Below are positions 26,195 to 34,365 of a stretch of DNA of 64,000 bases, in pieces. The DNA is from Bacillus paralicheniformis (GTDB lineage Bacteria; Bacillota; Bacilli; Bacillales; Bacillaceae): the NCBI RefSeq assembly GCF_001042485.2, contig NZ_LBMN02000012.1, positions 310,001 to 374,000 of the forward strand, read 5' to 3'. How positions within the stretch are numbered: the stretch's first letter is position 1; each line of letters begins with the position of its first letter. The position numbers and the translations under genes were made by a program. Below the pieces are notes generated by a model, which had not been told where the DNA came from, did no database searches, and was given only the letters and a program-made list of their open reading frames with translations.

Positions 26195-26524
26195 ATGGGC
26201 GTAATTAAATCATTTTTGACGTTGATGCTTAGTTTATGCATGTTAACAGTACCATTCGCCGATCAGGAGCAAAACCCTGTTTTTGATCCCGAAGCGGAAT
26301 ACCATATGTCTCTAAACACCTCAAAGTTTGAGACACATGCAGTGAACCCCTCCCCTTTTACAAAAAGCTTTCTTAATCATCCAGGAAGAGCCGCAAATAT
26401 TTCTGTCTTTGACGCACGTTTCTACACTCATTTCATTCCTCGATTCGAGGTTCAATCAAATGAATTAATTCTAAAAAAAACTTGCGCTATTCCTGTGAAA
26501 TACCAATCTAATTACCTCTCCTGA
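26195..26524 (+). CDS. khtS: Putative KhtS, modulator of the KhtTU antiporter
   Basis: Protein of 109 aa with a hydrophobic N-terminus that looks like a signal or anchor (VIKSFLTLMLSLCMLTVPFA), then a polar part without known motifs. GAGGAAAGGGGG abuts the ATG. It precedes khtT by 64 nt on the same strand, the position of B. subtilis khtS (yhaS, about 112 aa), which modulates the antiporter; I assign the name mainly from position. The protein itself is not well conserved to my memory. Confidence 0.5.
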   Translation: MGVIKSFLTLMLSLCMLTVPFADQEQNPVFDPEAEYHMSLNTSKFETHAVNPSPFTKSFLNHPGRAANISVFDARFYTHFIPRFEVQSNELILKKTCAIPVKYQSNYLS

Positions 26525-26588
26525 TTTTCCCTTTTTCACCTGCATAACTTTTCAGCCGAATGGGGAAATTTATTTTGGAGGGATATGA

Positions 26589-27086
26589 TTGAATATTAAA
26601 GAAAGTGATCTGCCGGGTATCGGCAAAAAATTTGAAATAGAAATGAGAAACCATGAAAAAATGACGATTGTCGTTCATGACGACGGAAGAAGAGAAATCT
26701 ATCGGTTTGACGACGAAGATCCCGATGAAATCGTGACCAACATCTCGCTTGATGACAGCGAAGCAAGGCAGATCGCCGCCATCCTCGGCGGAATGGTCTA
26801 TAAGCCGCAGGCGCTTGAATCGATTGAAATGGCGTTTAACGACCTGATCATCGAGTGGTTCAAAATCGAAAAAGGAGCAAATGCCGTCGGCAAAACTCTC
26901 GGTGAAATCGACGTCAGGCAAAACTACGGCGTCACTGTCATCGCGATCATTAAAAAGAATCAGGAAAAATTCTTGAATCCCGGGGCAGATTCCGTTCTTG
27001 ATGAAAATGATACACTCGTCCTGTCCGGTGAAAGAAAAAACCTCAAGGAAATGAAGCAGGCTTTTCTTTCCCGAAAGGAAGGGTGA
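26589..27086 (+). CDS. khtT: K+/H+ antiporter regulatory subunit KhtT
   Basis: Cytosolic peripheral subunit of 165 aa that controls KhtU. The N-terminal domain (IKESDLPGIGKKFEIEM) is followed by an RCK_C/TrkA-C domain at about residues 75-160 (IEWFKIEKGANAVGKTLGEI ... GADSVLDENDTLVLSGE). In B. subtilis this domain binds cyclic di-AMP and activates potassium efflux. The start is TTG, 6 nt after GGAGGG, which gives exactly the B. subtilis length. khtU follows after 6 nt. Confidence 0.93.
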   Translation: MNIKESDLPGIGKKFEIEMRNHEKMTIVVHDDGRREIYRFDDEDPDEIVTNISLDDSEARQIAAILGGMVYKPQALESIEMAFNDLIIEWFKIEKGANAVGKTLGEIDVRQNYGVTVIAIIKKNQEKFLNPGADSVLDENDTLVLSGERKNLKEMKQAFLSRKEG

Positions 27087-27092
27087 TGCTCT

Positions 27093-28304
27093 TTGGATCA
27101 TCTAGTATTTGAAGTCGGCACTGCACTCTTGCTTGTCGCGATTGCTGCCTTAATTGCGAATCGGATTAAATTCTCGATCATTCCCTTTTTAATTGTTCTC
27201 GGGATGATCGTAGGCCCGCACGCTCCGACGATCGGTATCATCAACTTGAAGTTTATCGAGAGCTCGGAGATCATCGCCTTTTTCGGCAGAATGGGCGTCT
27301 TGTTTTTACTCTTTTATCTCGGACTGGAATTTTCGATCGGAAAGCTTATTAAATCAGGACGGTCCATCGCCGTCGGAGGAAGCATTTATATTCTGATCAA
27401 CTTCAGTTTAGGCCTCATGTTCGGGTTCATCGCGGGCTTCGAGTTTCTCGAAGTACTGATCATCGCCGGGGTTATTACGATTTCTTCGAGTGCGATTGTC
27501 GCCAAAGTACTTGTCGACCTAAAGAGGACAGCGAATCCGGAAACCGAACTGATTCTCGGAATCATTATGTTCGAAGATATTTTTCTCGCCGTTTATTTAT
27601 CCGTCGTCTCGGGGCTCGTCCTTGGTGACTCAACTTCAGTCGGATCGGCGCTGCTTTCGATTTTGATCGCTTTTGGCTACATGATATTGTTCTTTATCGT
27701 TGCCAGGAAGCTGCCAAAATTGTTAAATCGGCTGTTTAATATCCGTTCAAACGAAGTCTTTATTATCGTGATTTTTGCGCTGCTGTTCTTTGTCGCCGGC
27801 TTTTCGGAAACGATTCACGTTGCCGAAGCAATCGGCGCCCTGCTTCTCGGACTCGTGTTTTCCGAGACAGAACATGCAAGCCAGATCGAGCATTTGGTTG
27901 TACCGTTTCGCGATTTCTTCGGTGCAATGTTTTTCTTCAGCTTCGGATTGAGCATCGACCCGTTTACACTGGGAGATGCGGTATGGCTTTCAATCGGCGC
28001 CGTCATCCTCACCTTGGCCGGGAACTTTATCGCCGGCATGATCGCAGGCAGAAGGGCCGGACTTTCTCATAAAGCTTCATCCAATATCGGCTTAACGATT
28101 GTCTCACGCGGCGAGTTTTCGATCATTGTCGCCAACCTCGGAATCGCCGGCGGACTTTCGGCCACATTAAAGCCGTTTGCCGCTTTGTACGTACTGATCC
28201 TGGCAATTTTGGGGCCGCTTTTGACAAAAGAATCAAAACGGATTTTTCATATACTGAACAAAATATTTAAGTGGAAAAAATCCGAAACAAAACAAAGAGG
28301 ATGA
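27093..28304 (+). CDS. khtU: K+/H+ antiporter KhtU (CPA2 family)
   Basis: Membrane antiporter of 403 aa with about 12-13 hydrophobic helices, family CPA2/KefB. Conserved parts: FGRMGVLFLLFYLGLEFSIG near the N-terminus, SSSAIVAKVLVDLKR (transport core), ETELILGIIMFEDIFLAVYL with an acidic core residue, and ISRGEFS-like VSRGEFSIIVANLG near the C-terminus. The start is TTG behind GGAAGGGTG. It expels K+ (and NH4+) under alkaline conditions and c-di-AMP stress in B. subtilis. It ends in a perfect bidirectional hairpin. Confidence 0.93.
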   Translation: MDHLVFEVGTALLLVAIAALIANRIKFSIIPFLIVLGMIVGPHAPTIGIINLKFIESSEIIAFFGRMGVLFLLFYLGLEFSIGKLIKSGRSIAVGGSIYILINFSLGLMFGFIAGFEFLEVLIIAGVITISSSAIVAKVLVDLKRTANPETELILGIIMFEDIFLAVYLSVVSGLVLGDSTSVGSALLSILIAFGYMILFFIVARKLPKLLNRLFNIRSNEVFIIVIFALLFFVAGFSETIHVAEAIGALLLGLVFSETEHASQIEHLVVPFRDFFGAMFFFSFGLSIDPFTLGDAVWLSIGAVILTLAGNFIAGMIAGRRAGLSHKASSNIGLTIVSRGEFSIIVANLGIAGGLSATLKPFAALYVLILAILGPLLTKESKRIFHILNKIFKWKKSETKQRG

Positions 28305-28306
28305 CA

Positions 28307-28350
28307 GAAAAGGAGACTTCGCCAGGATATTGGCGAAGTCTCCTTTCGTT
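28307..28350. terminator. Bidirectional terminator between khtU and hemZ
   Basis: GAAAGGAGACTTCGCCA and TGGCGAAGTCTCCTTTC form a perfect stem of about 17 bp (28308-28347). Short T-runs lie on both sides. Confidence 0.85.
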
Positions 28351-28385
28351 TTGCCCAGGGACTGTCCCGTTTTAAACCGAACCTT

Positions 28386-29891
28386 TTAACTGCCTTTAGC
28401 ATTCTTGTCAAAAAGCCCGGACAGGTAGCGAAGCTTTTCTTCTGTATAGTGTTCAAATCTGTCATTGTACGTTTTCGGGTCTTTCGGGTTAGAGAAATGT
28501 GTGATCTTTCCCGTTCCCGGATCGACGAATTTGCTCGCAGCTCCGCAGCCGATCCCGATAATCGTCTGTTTTTCCTCCATGATCATAATGTTATAGATGC
28601 TCTCCTGGCCGGGAAGGGAATAGCCTATATTCTCCAGGTTGCCGAGAATGTTTTTCTGCCTGTACAAATAGTAGGGATGGTAACCGTGCTGTTTCGTCCA
28701 CGAGACAGCGTCATCCATCATCGCGACAATTTCCTCGCGGCCAGCCACCTTATACTTATGTTTGTTTTTCGTCATTTCAGACGCGCGCTTAAATGACAGC
28801 GTATGGACGGTCAATGATTCAGGCATTAATTTTTCGGTTTCGGAAAGAGAGTTTCTGAATTCTTTTACCCCTTCGCCCGGAAGGCCGATGATCAAATCCA
28901 TATTGATGTTAGACATGCCGGCATTTCGCGACAGATGATACTTTTCGATCGTTTCTTCGACGGTATGGTGGCGTCCGATCGCTTTCAGCGTTTCATTCTC
29001 GTAAGACTGCGGATTAATGCTGATTCGGTCGATGTTCCATTTTTTTAAGACCGCGAGCTTTTCCTCTGTGATCGTATCGGGCCGTCCAGCCTCAACAGTG
29101 ACCTCGCGGATGTTTTTCACATCGGGAAATGAACGGTACATTTCTTCATACAATAGATCCATTTCTTCAGCGGTAATGCTTGTGGGCGTTCCGCCGCCGA
29201 AATACACGGTCGTGATGCTGACATCGTTCTCCTTGAGCCATTCACCGATTTTTTGCATTTCATAGTGAAGCCCCCACAAAAATGAGCCGACCCGTCCGGC
29301 TTGTCCTCTGATCGCATACGCCGGGAACGTGCAGTAGGCGCACTTCGTGGGGCAGAACGGGATGCCGATGTAAATGCTGACCTCTTGGCCCAGCTCATAC
29401 AAATCAGGTACAGCTTTCAGCTGACGGTCAATAATGTTTTGCATCAGTTCGATCTTTTCGTCGTGAATTAAATAATCCCGCTTCAGCTCGGCATGGGCCT
29501 CTTCCTTTGGCATGCCGCTCTCCAGCTTTTTGTGAAGCAGCTTTGTCGGACGGACACCGGTGAGAATCCCCCATTTCTGAATGATCCCGGTATGCTCCTG
29601 AAGCATGCTCAAAAAAACGTAGGAAACGGTATTCTTCACCTGCTTAAACGCTTCCTTTTCCGTCAGCTTGGGGTCAATGTTTTTCGCATATTCTGCTGTA
29701 ATGTCCGTATCCTTTATCGCACCGGAAGCCTTGACGCCGTTTTCTTCCCGTTCATAGCCGAGAACGATCGCAAGGTCTGCCGGCGCTTCTTCGCCAAGAG
29801 CGACTTCGCTTTCCTCAAAGAATAAGTTCGCTATATGCTCAAGCGGTCTCTGGAACCTTTCGTCTTGGAGCCCTTCTATATAAATGCGCAA
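28386..29891 (-). CDS. hemZ: Coproporphyrinogen III dehydrogenase-like radical SAM enzyme HemZ
   Basis: Radical SAM protein of 501 aa, oxygen-independent coproporphyrinogen oxidase family. The cluster motif is IGIPFCPTKCAYCTF (CxxxCxxC) near residue 175, followed by YFGGGTPTSITAEEM, TVEAGRPDTIT and INPQSYENETLKAIGRHH. The N-terminal 160 residues are a HemZ-specific extension. TTG 29891 follows AAGGTGATGACA and reproduces the 501-aa B. subtilis length; ATG 29897 abuts the SD. The frame is open further upstream to 30005 without support. Confidence 0.93.
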   Translation of the reverse strand: MRIYIEGLQDERFQRPLEHIANLFFEESEVALGEEAPADLAIVLGYEREENGVKASGAIKDTDITAEYAKNIDPKLTEKEAFKQVKNTVSYVFLSMLQEHTGIIQKWGILTGVRPTKLLHKKLESGMPKEEAHAELKRDYLIHDEKIELMQNIIDRQLKAVPDLYELGQEVSIYIGIPFCPTKCAYCTFPAYAIRGQAGRVGSFLWGLHYEMQKIGEWLKENDVSITTVYFGGGTPTSITAEEMDLLYEEMYRSFPDVKNIREVTVEAGRPDTITEEKLAVLKKWNIDRISINPQSYENETLKAIGRHHTVEETIEKYHLSRNAGMSNINMDLIIGLPGEGVKEFRNSLSETEKLMPESLTVHTLSFKRASEMTKNKHKYKVAGREEIVAMMDDAVSWTKQHGYHPYYLYRQKNILGNLENIGYSLPGQESIYNIMIMEEKQTIIGIGCGAASKFVDPGTGKITHFSNPKDPKTYNDRFEHYTEEKLRYLSGLFDKNAKGS

Positions 29892-30033
29892 TGTCATCAC
29901 CTTTTTCGTTTCAAAACTTTCTTTAGTGTACAAAAATAAATGGGCAAAATCAATCCGGGAAACATACATTCCTTTAGGAGACCGATAAATGAATAATCCC
30001 CGCATTCCAGTTGAAGCGGGGATCTTATAAGAA

Positions 30034-30897
30034 TCAGATTTTTTTAATATGGAATTTTTTAAGAAACCCTTTGCTTTGCTGCATTCTGAAGTATTCTTTA
30101 ATCATATAGGCGACGCCCTGTTCATCATTGGAGCGCGTCACCCAATCCGCTTTTTGCTTAACCTCCTGAGGAGCATTGCCCATTGCGACTCCGAGCCCGG
30201 CAAGCTCGATCATCGGAAGGTCGTCGATATCATGGCCGATCGCAACGACATCTTCCATTTTTAATCCGAGGTCGGCGGCGAGCATCGTCAATCCCGCTTC
30301 TTTCGAAACTCCTTTATGGACAATCAGCATTTTTTCTCCCGCTTCAATGATGTCGACGAGAGGAAACGCATTTGTGATCGTCTGCCTGATTTCTTCGGAC
30401 TGACCTGTTGAGCAATAAACCTCGATCACCGGCGCGCTGACCGGTTCATCCATCAGCATGTCGCTCAGCGAATCGACAAACTGGACGGGATAAAAAATCG
30501 GGTCAGACGGGTGAATCATCGTTTTCCCCAGCAGGTTTGAATTCGTTTTTTTCCGATTTCCAATCGAATATTTTTCATGGAGGATTCTGATATTGCAATC
30601 ATAGCTTTCCAGTATTTGAACAAGGTTAAATGTCTGTTCTTCGGAAATCCTTTTTTCTAATAAAGGTTCGGCGATTTTGTCCGCTATAATCGCTCCGCTG
30701 TGCGTAATCAGCTTCGCATCCAGCTTTAAAGATTTGGCGATTTTTTGAGCGGAGCGGAAATGTCTGTTCGTCACAAGCGTAACATATACACCTTTCTTCT
30801 TTGCATATTCGATCGCTTCCTTCGTTGCGGGATGAAGCCGTCCGTTTGTCCGAAGCAGCGTTCCGTCTATATTCAGCGCAAGCATTTGTTTTGACAC
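30034..30897 (-). CDS. yhaX: HAD-superfamily Cof-type phosphatase YhaX
   Basis: Cytosolic hydrolase of 287 aa. HAD motif I reads LALNIDGTLL, with Asn in the place where most members have the nucleophile Asp (DxDGT): the sequence has ALNIDGT. The first Asp is therefore replaced, although motif III (lysine) and motif IV (GHDIDDLPMIELAG) are present. If real, this predicts weak or absent phosphatase activity. The Cof-type cap occupies about 85-190. GGGGGACC lies upstream of the ATG. Same position as B. subtilis yhaX, a sporulation-expressed gene. A small GC-rich hairpin (29995-30023) follows it. Confidence 0.85.
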   Translation of the reverse strand: MSKQMLALNIDGTLLRTNGRLHPATKEAIEYAKKKGVYVTLVTNRHFRSAQKIAKSLKLDAKLITHSGAIIADKIAEPLLEKRISEEQTFNLVQILESYDCNIRILHEKYSIGNRKKTNSNLLGKTMIHPSDPIFYPVQFVDSLSDMLMDEPVSAPVIEVYCSTGQSEEIRQTITNAFPLVDIIEAGEKMLIVHKGVSKEAGLTMLAADLGLKMEDVVAIGHDIDDLPMIELAGLGVAMGNAPQEVKQKADWVTRSNDEQGVAYMIKEYFRMQQSKGFLKKFHIKKI

Positions 30898-30985
30898 CAG
30901 GAGGTCCCCCTTCTTTGATGACTGAATCTGTTATAGAGGATATGTCCCGGTCCCTTTTTTTAGAACAGCCCTCTTGATGTACATA

Positions 30986-31171
30986 CTAAAAAAAGCCTGT
31001 TTTCACAGACTTTTGACTTCGCATCTTGTGGATACGATCATGATTCTCCCTCATATTCAAAACAGTGAATTCAACGCCCCTTTCGTTCAATTCACCGTAT
31101 ATTGACAACCCCTTTATTTGACCAGCAGACGGTGCTTTCAATCTGTCAAATTCCTCTGTACCCCTTATCAT
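30986..31171 (-). CDS. Small hydrophilic protein with its own promoter and terminator
   Basis: Candidate protein of 61 aa, basic, no membrane segment: MIRGTEEFDRLKAPSAG ... ERGVEFTVLNMRENHDR. The frame can begin at ATG 31171 or GTG 31222; neither has a strong SD. Transcription is well supported: see the promoter at 31234-31262. A hairpin GTCTG/CAGGC plus TTTTTTT overlaps the stop. I cannot name it. The transcript of about 240 nt could also act as RNA. Remaining sequence 30898-31343 shows nothing else. Confidence 0.55.
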   Translation of the reverse strand: MIRGTEEFDRLKAPSAGQIKGLSIYGELNERGVEFTVLNMRENHDRIHKMRSQKSVKTGFF

Positions 31172-31233
31172 TTTGCCGCCAGTCCGTTTTTCATGATCGT
31201 ATCCCGGCAAAAATGAAAGCACTTACATTTAGT

Positions 31234-31262
31234 ATTATCGCAACTATTTCACAAATTGACAA
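31234..31262 (-). promoter_or_regulatory. Sigma-A promoter for the 30986-31171 unit
   Basis: On the minus strand TTGTCA (31262-31257), 17-nt spacer, GATAAT (31239-31234). Predicted transcript start near 31227. Confidence 0.65.
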
Positions 31263-31304
31263 GTCTTTTTTAAATCTTTATGAACATTATTTGTTCACTT
31301 AGTG

Positions 31305-31342
31305 AAAAAATCCCCTCTTGTCAAGACAAGAGGGGATTTTTT
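31305..31342. terminator. Bidirectional terminator beside yheA
   Basis: AAATCCCCTCTTGTC pairs with GACAAGAGGGGATTT (18-bp stem counting the A/T flanks). Minus strand ends yheA. Confidence 0.88.
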
Positions 31343-31343
31343 A

Positions 31344-31697
31344 TCAGCTCTCCGGATTTCCGTAAAGCTCTTCCAAAGGCTTCATAATGATTTTGTTTAA
31401 ATCAGCAATCAGCATGCTCATCCGCTGTTCTGCTTCCATCAGCTGCGAGATTTTATCATGCTGCTGGACGAGCGCCACGGATTTTTGCGCTTGTTCGACT
31501 TCTTCCTGTGTGATGTCTTCGCCGTTCATCTGTTTTTGCTGAAGGTTCATTTGAATATCGCGAAAGTTATCAAACATCTTTTTAGCAGATGGGTCGCCAT
31601 TCACCTCATCATAAAGATTTTTCAATCGGGAATATTCATCGCTTTGTCGCAAGGCTTGCCCCAAGTCATAAGCCGAGTCATGTAAATTGACCGTCAT
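31344..31697 (-). CDS. yheA: YlbF/YmcA-family protein YheA
   Basis: Cytosolic all-helical protein of 117 aa, DUF964 (YlbF/YmcA family). The relatives YlbF, YmcA and YaaT form a complex that affects RNase Y and phosphorelay behaviour. Seen: HDSAYDLGQALRQSDEYSRL, then NDEVNGDPSAKKMF-like helix (YDEVNGDPSAKKMFDNFRDI). It lacks the C-terminal Cys pair that ligates the Fe-S cluster in YlbF/YmcA, so its role may differ. Same length as remembered for B. subtilis YheA. Confidence 0.88.
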   Translation of the reverse strand: MTVNLHDSAYDLGQALRQSDEYSRLKNLYDEVNGDPSAKKMFDNFRDIQMNLQQKQMNGEDITQEEVEQAQKSVALVQQHDKISQLMEAEQRMSMLIADLNKIIMKPLEELYGNPES

Positions 31698-31819
31698 CCT
31701 GATCCGCTCCTTTCCTGCCTGTATTCTTCTTATGGAATCGGCACCACTCCACTATAACAAACTATGGAGCGTTTTTCACAGTTATACGATAATTCCGTTT
31801 GAACAGGCCGTCTTCAGCC

Positions 31820-32950
31820 TCAGATCAAAATCACAAAGATGGCTTGCACGGCTCCGATAATTCCGCCAAGCAGACCGCCTAAATACGTGATCATTTTGAA
31901 CTCCCGCTTGGAAATGGACAGCACCATTTCTTCAAGACGTTCAACAGGGAAGTTGTCCACCTGTTCCTTGACGATTTGCTCGAGCTCCAGCTGCTTGAGC
32001 ACTTGATCCAGGCGGCGGCCCGCCTCTTCGAGAAGCCGGTCGGCGATCTGCGGCAGGCGCAAAGCGATCTCCCGCTCAACACTGGCAATAGAGGAGCCGA
32101 TCGTTTTTTCGAAAAACGGCTGAAGCGAGAATCGTTTCAAAAGCTTTTCCTTCAAATCGAAAATGAGAGATTTGAGATTCCATTTGTCATCCGCTTCCTT
32201 GAACGTATATTCTTTCAGCTTGTCCCATTCGTTTTCAAGCAGATCCGTTAAAAGACGCGCGGTCTCGCCGTTCTTTAAAAACTTCACAATCTCCGGCTGA
32301 ACGCGGTCAACCAGACTGCTGTTGCCTAAAAACATCTGCACCATGCTGCCGAGCATGCCCCGTTCTTTCAAAAAATCGTCAATCATATGTCCGAGGCGTT
32401 CCTTTCCTTCGTCGCTTTCAAAGTAGGTGACAGCCCGGCTTAAAATATAGCCGGACACCATCGGAATTTTCTCTTTCAGCTTTTTCTGGGCCTCAAGAGG
32501 GATAAGCTCTTTGAGCGGTTCATTTTCATGTGCCTCTAACAATGCGGACAGCTTCTCATCCGTCCATCTGGATACCGCCCGATCCGCTTTTTGGGCGGGA
32601 TTTGAAATTCCGATGCTTTCCAATGCTTCTTCAACGGTGGCCGTTGATTGCGAGAGGTGCGCCAAGATCCGCTCCCCAACCTGCACCGCCTGGCTTTTAA
32701 CCGCATCGGATGCAAGCCTTTTTTTGATCCCTTCTGTTGTCAGCAGATGGCCTGTGACCATCTGTCCCATCTGTCTCGCCAATTCATCGCGCCTTTTCGG
32801 AATTAATCCGGGTGTAAAAGGAACCCTCTTTCCAAATATGTAGACCGCTTTATATGGGCGAAAAAGCATTTTAATCGCAAAATGGTTCGTTACAGCGCCG
32901 ATAAGTGCACCGACTGCAATCATAACGGCAAAAACCCCAAATACATACAT
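31820..32950 (-). CDS. yheB: DUF445 membrane protein YheB
   Basis: Protein of 376 aa, DUF445 family. N-terminal membrane helix with VTNHFAIKMLFRPYKA, then FGKRVPFTPGLIPKRRDELA, the family hallmark. A long soluble helical domain follows, and a second membrane helix closes the C-terminus (LGGLLGGIIGAVQAIFVILI). ATG 32950 gives the family length; the SD is weak (GAAAAGAAC), with GGAAGG a little further up. B. subtilis YheB is a sporulation-associated membrane protein. Topology suggests both ends at the membrane with the central domain on one side. Confidence 0.85.
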   Translation of the reverse strand: MYVFGVFAVMIAVGALIGAVTNHFAIKMLFRPYKAVYIFGKRVPFTPGLIPKRRDELARQMGQMVTGHLLTTEGIKKRLASDAVKSQAVQVGERILAHLSQSTATVEEALESIGISNPAQKADRAVSRWTDEKLSALLEAHENEPLKELIPLEAQKKLKEKIPMVSGYILSRAVTYFESDEGKERLGHMIDDFLKERGMLGSMVQMFLGNSSLVDRVQPEIVKFLKNGETARLLTDLLENEWDKLKEYTFKEADDKWNLKSLIFDLKEKLLKRFSLQPFFEKTIGSSIASVEREIALRLPQIADRLLEEAGRRLDQVLKQLELEQIVKEQVDNFPVERLEEMVLSISKREFKMITYLGGLLGGIIGAVQAIFVILI

Positions 32951-33279
32951 GTTCTTTTCAACTGCCTTCCTTTTTACCTGACATCTTAGCTGCACAGCGT
33001 GGGCCTTATGGTCGATCCTCACCGTCTTGCCTAACGTTATTATAGTAGCTGAATAAAAGACGGGCAAATAACGGAATGGAGCAAGCCGCTTCAAAATACA
33101 ATGGGTCAGATGGCAATTGTATGAAGGGCGCTCTAAAATTTTTAATCATTTCCAATTTACAAAAGCCTATTTCTGCAATCTCAAGCGTATCATGAAACAG
33201 AAGTCTATATATTAAAGTTTGCCCGAAGTTTGACAGTCTCAGCCTGTTAAGCCTTGTTTTTCATGAAGGAGGTATAATC

Positions 33280-34365
33280 ATGATGACGCTTGGATTTATG
33301 TCGCTGTCGCACGAACATGAAAAAGCCTATGCCGAAGAACTGGCCAAAATGGCTTCGGACTATGGAATCCGGTTTATCCGTTTCACGCCCCTGGATATTT
33401 CCCCCGGTTCCCTGCTTGTGAAAGGGCTCTCCTTTCACCCGAAGTCAGGACAGTGGAATGAAATTGAAAGAGAAATCCCGGAATTGATCTATGACCGCTG
33501 CTTTTACGGCAGAGATCAGCAATCGAAAAAAGCAAAACCGATTGTCGAATGGCTCAAAAAGTATCCTAAAACAACATTTTTAGGACTCGGACTTCCTGAC
33601 AAATGGACGGTTTTCAAAGCATTGAATGCCGATCCCGTCATCAAGTCCTACCTTCCTGCCACATCGATTGCAGAAAACGCCCAGGATATCCTGCGCAAGC
33701 TTGCAAAAGAAAAAGCGTGCATCTTGAAGCCTGCATCCGGATCAGGAGGCCGCGGCATCATTCACCTCGAGCTTACGGGAAAAACGGTCAAGGCCGCCTA
33801 CCAAACCGGAAAACACAAACAGCTGAAGTCATTTTCGAAACAGGCTTCATTTGAAACGTGGTGTCAGAAAGTTCTTCAGCACCGCTATTTGCTGCAATCG
33901 TTCCTCGATATTCAAGACAAAGACGGTTTTCCGTGCGATATCAGGCTGCTGCTTCAGAAAAACGGCAGTGGAGAATGGGAAACAGCCGGCAAAACGGTAA
34001 GGCGGAGCTATCAGCACGGACTGCTTGCAAACCTGGCCGGGGGCTCAGAGGCGGTGAGCTTTGACAGCTGGCTTTTATCCGTGCCGAAAAAGCGCCAGGC
34101 CGTCCTTCTCGATGATTTAGAGACAATGGCGCAGGCCGTACCCCTGGTGCTTGAATCAAATCACGGACCATTATTCGAGCTCGGCCTTGATATCTGCCTG
34201 ACGAAAGACGGAAAAGTCTGGCTTCTGGATGTCAATTCAAAGCCCGGAAAGCACGCTTTTATTAAGCACTCTCCTGAAAAAAGGGAGCTTTTGTATAAAG
34301 GTCCTTTGGAGTACTGCTCATTCTTAACGGCTTCAGCCGGCGCGAAAGGGGCTGAGAAAAGATGA
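33280..34365 (+). CDS. yheC: ATP-grasp protein YheC
   Basis: Protein of 361 aa of the YheC/YheD group, linked in B. subtilis to the spore coat and endospore. ATP-grasp parts: LPATSIAENAQDILRKL, CILKPASGSGGRGIIHLEL (phosphate-binding loop), YLLQSFLDIQDKDGFPCDIR, and FELGLDICLTKDGKVWLLDV with the metal-binding DVNSKPG. AAGGAGG lies before ATG 33280, with a second ATG at codon 2. It overlaps yheD by 4 nt (ATGA) and forms a two-gene operon with it. Confidence 0.92.
   Translation: MMTLGFMSLSHEHEKAYAEELAKMASDYGIRFIRFTPLDISPGSLLVKGLSFHPKSGQWNEIEREIPELIYDRCFYGRDQQSKKAKPIVEWLKKYPKTTFLGLGLPDKWTVFKALNADPVIKSYLPATSIAENAQDILRKLAKEKACILKPASGSGGRGIIHLELTGKTVKAAYQTGKHKQLKSFSKQASFETWCQKVLQHRYLLQSFLDIQDKDGFPCDIRLLLQKNGSGEWETAGKTVRRSYQHGLLANLAGGSEAVSFDSWLLSVPKKRQAVLLDDLETMAQAVPLVLESNHGPLFELGLDICLTKDGKVWLLDVNSKPGKHAFIKHSPEKRELLYKGPLEYCSFLTASAGAKGAEKR

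Noticed and set aside
26508-27101. 197-codon minus-strand frame
   Set aside because: Exact antisense shadow of khtT, which has clear family motifs and the family length.
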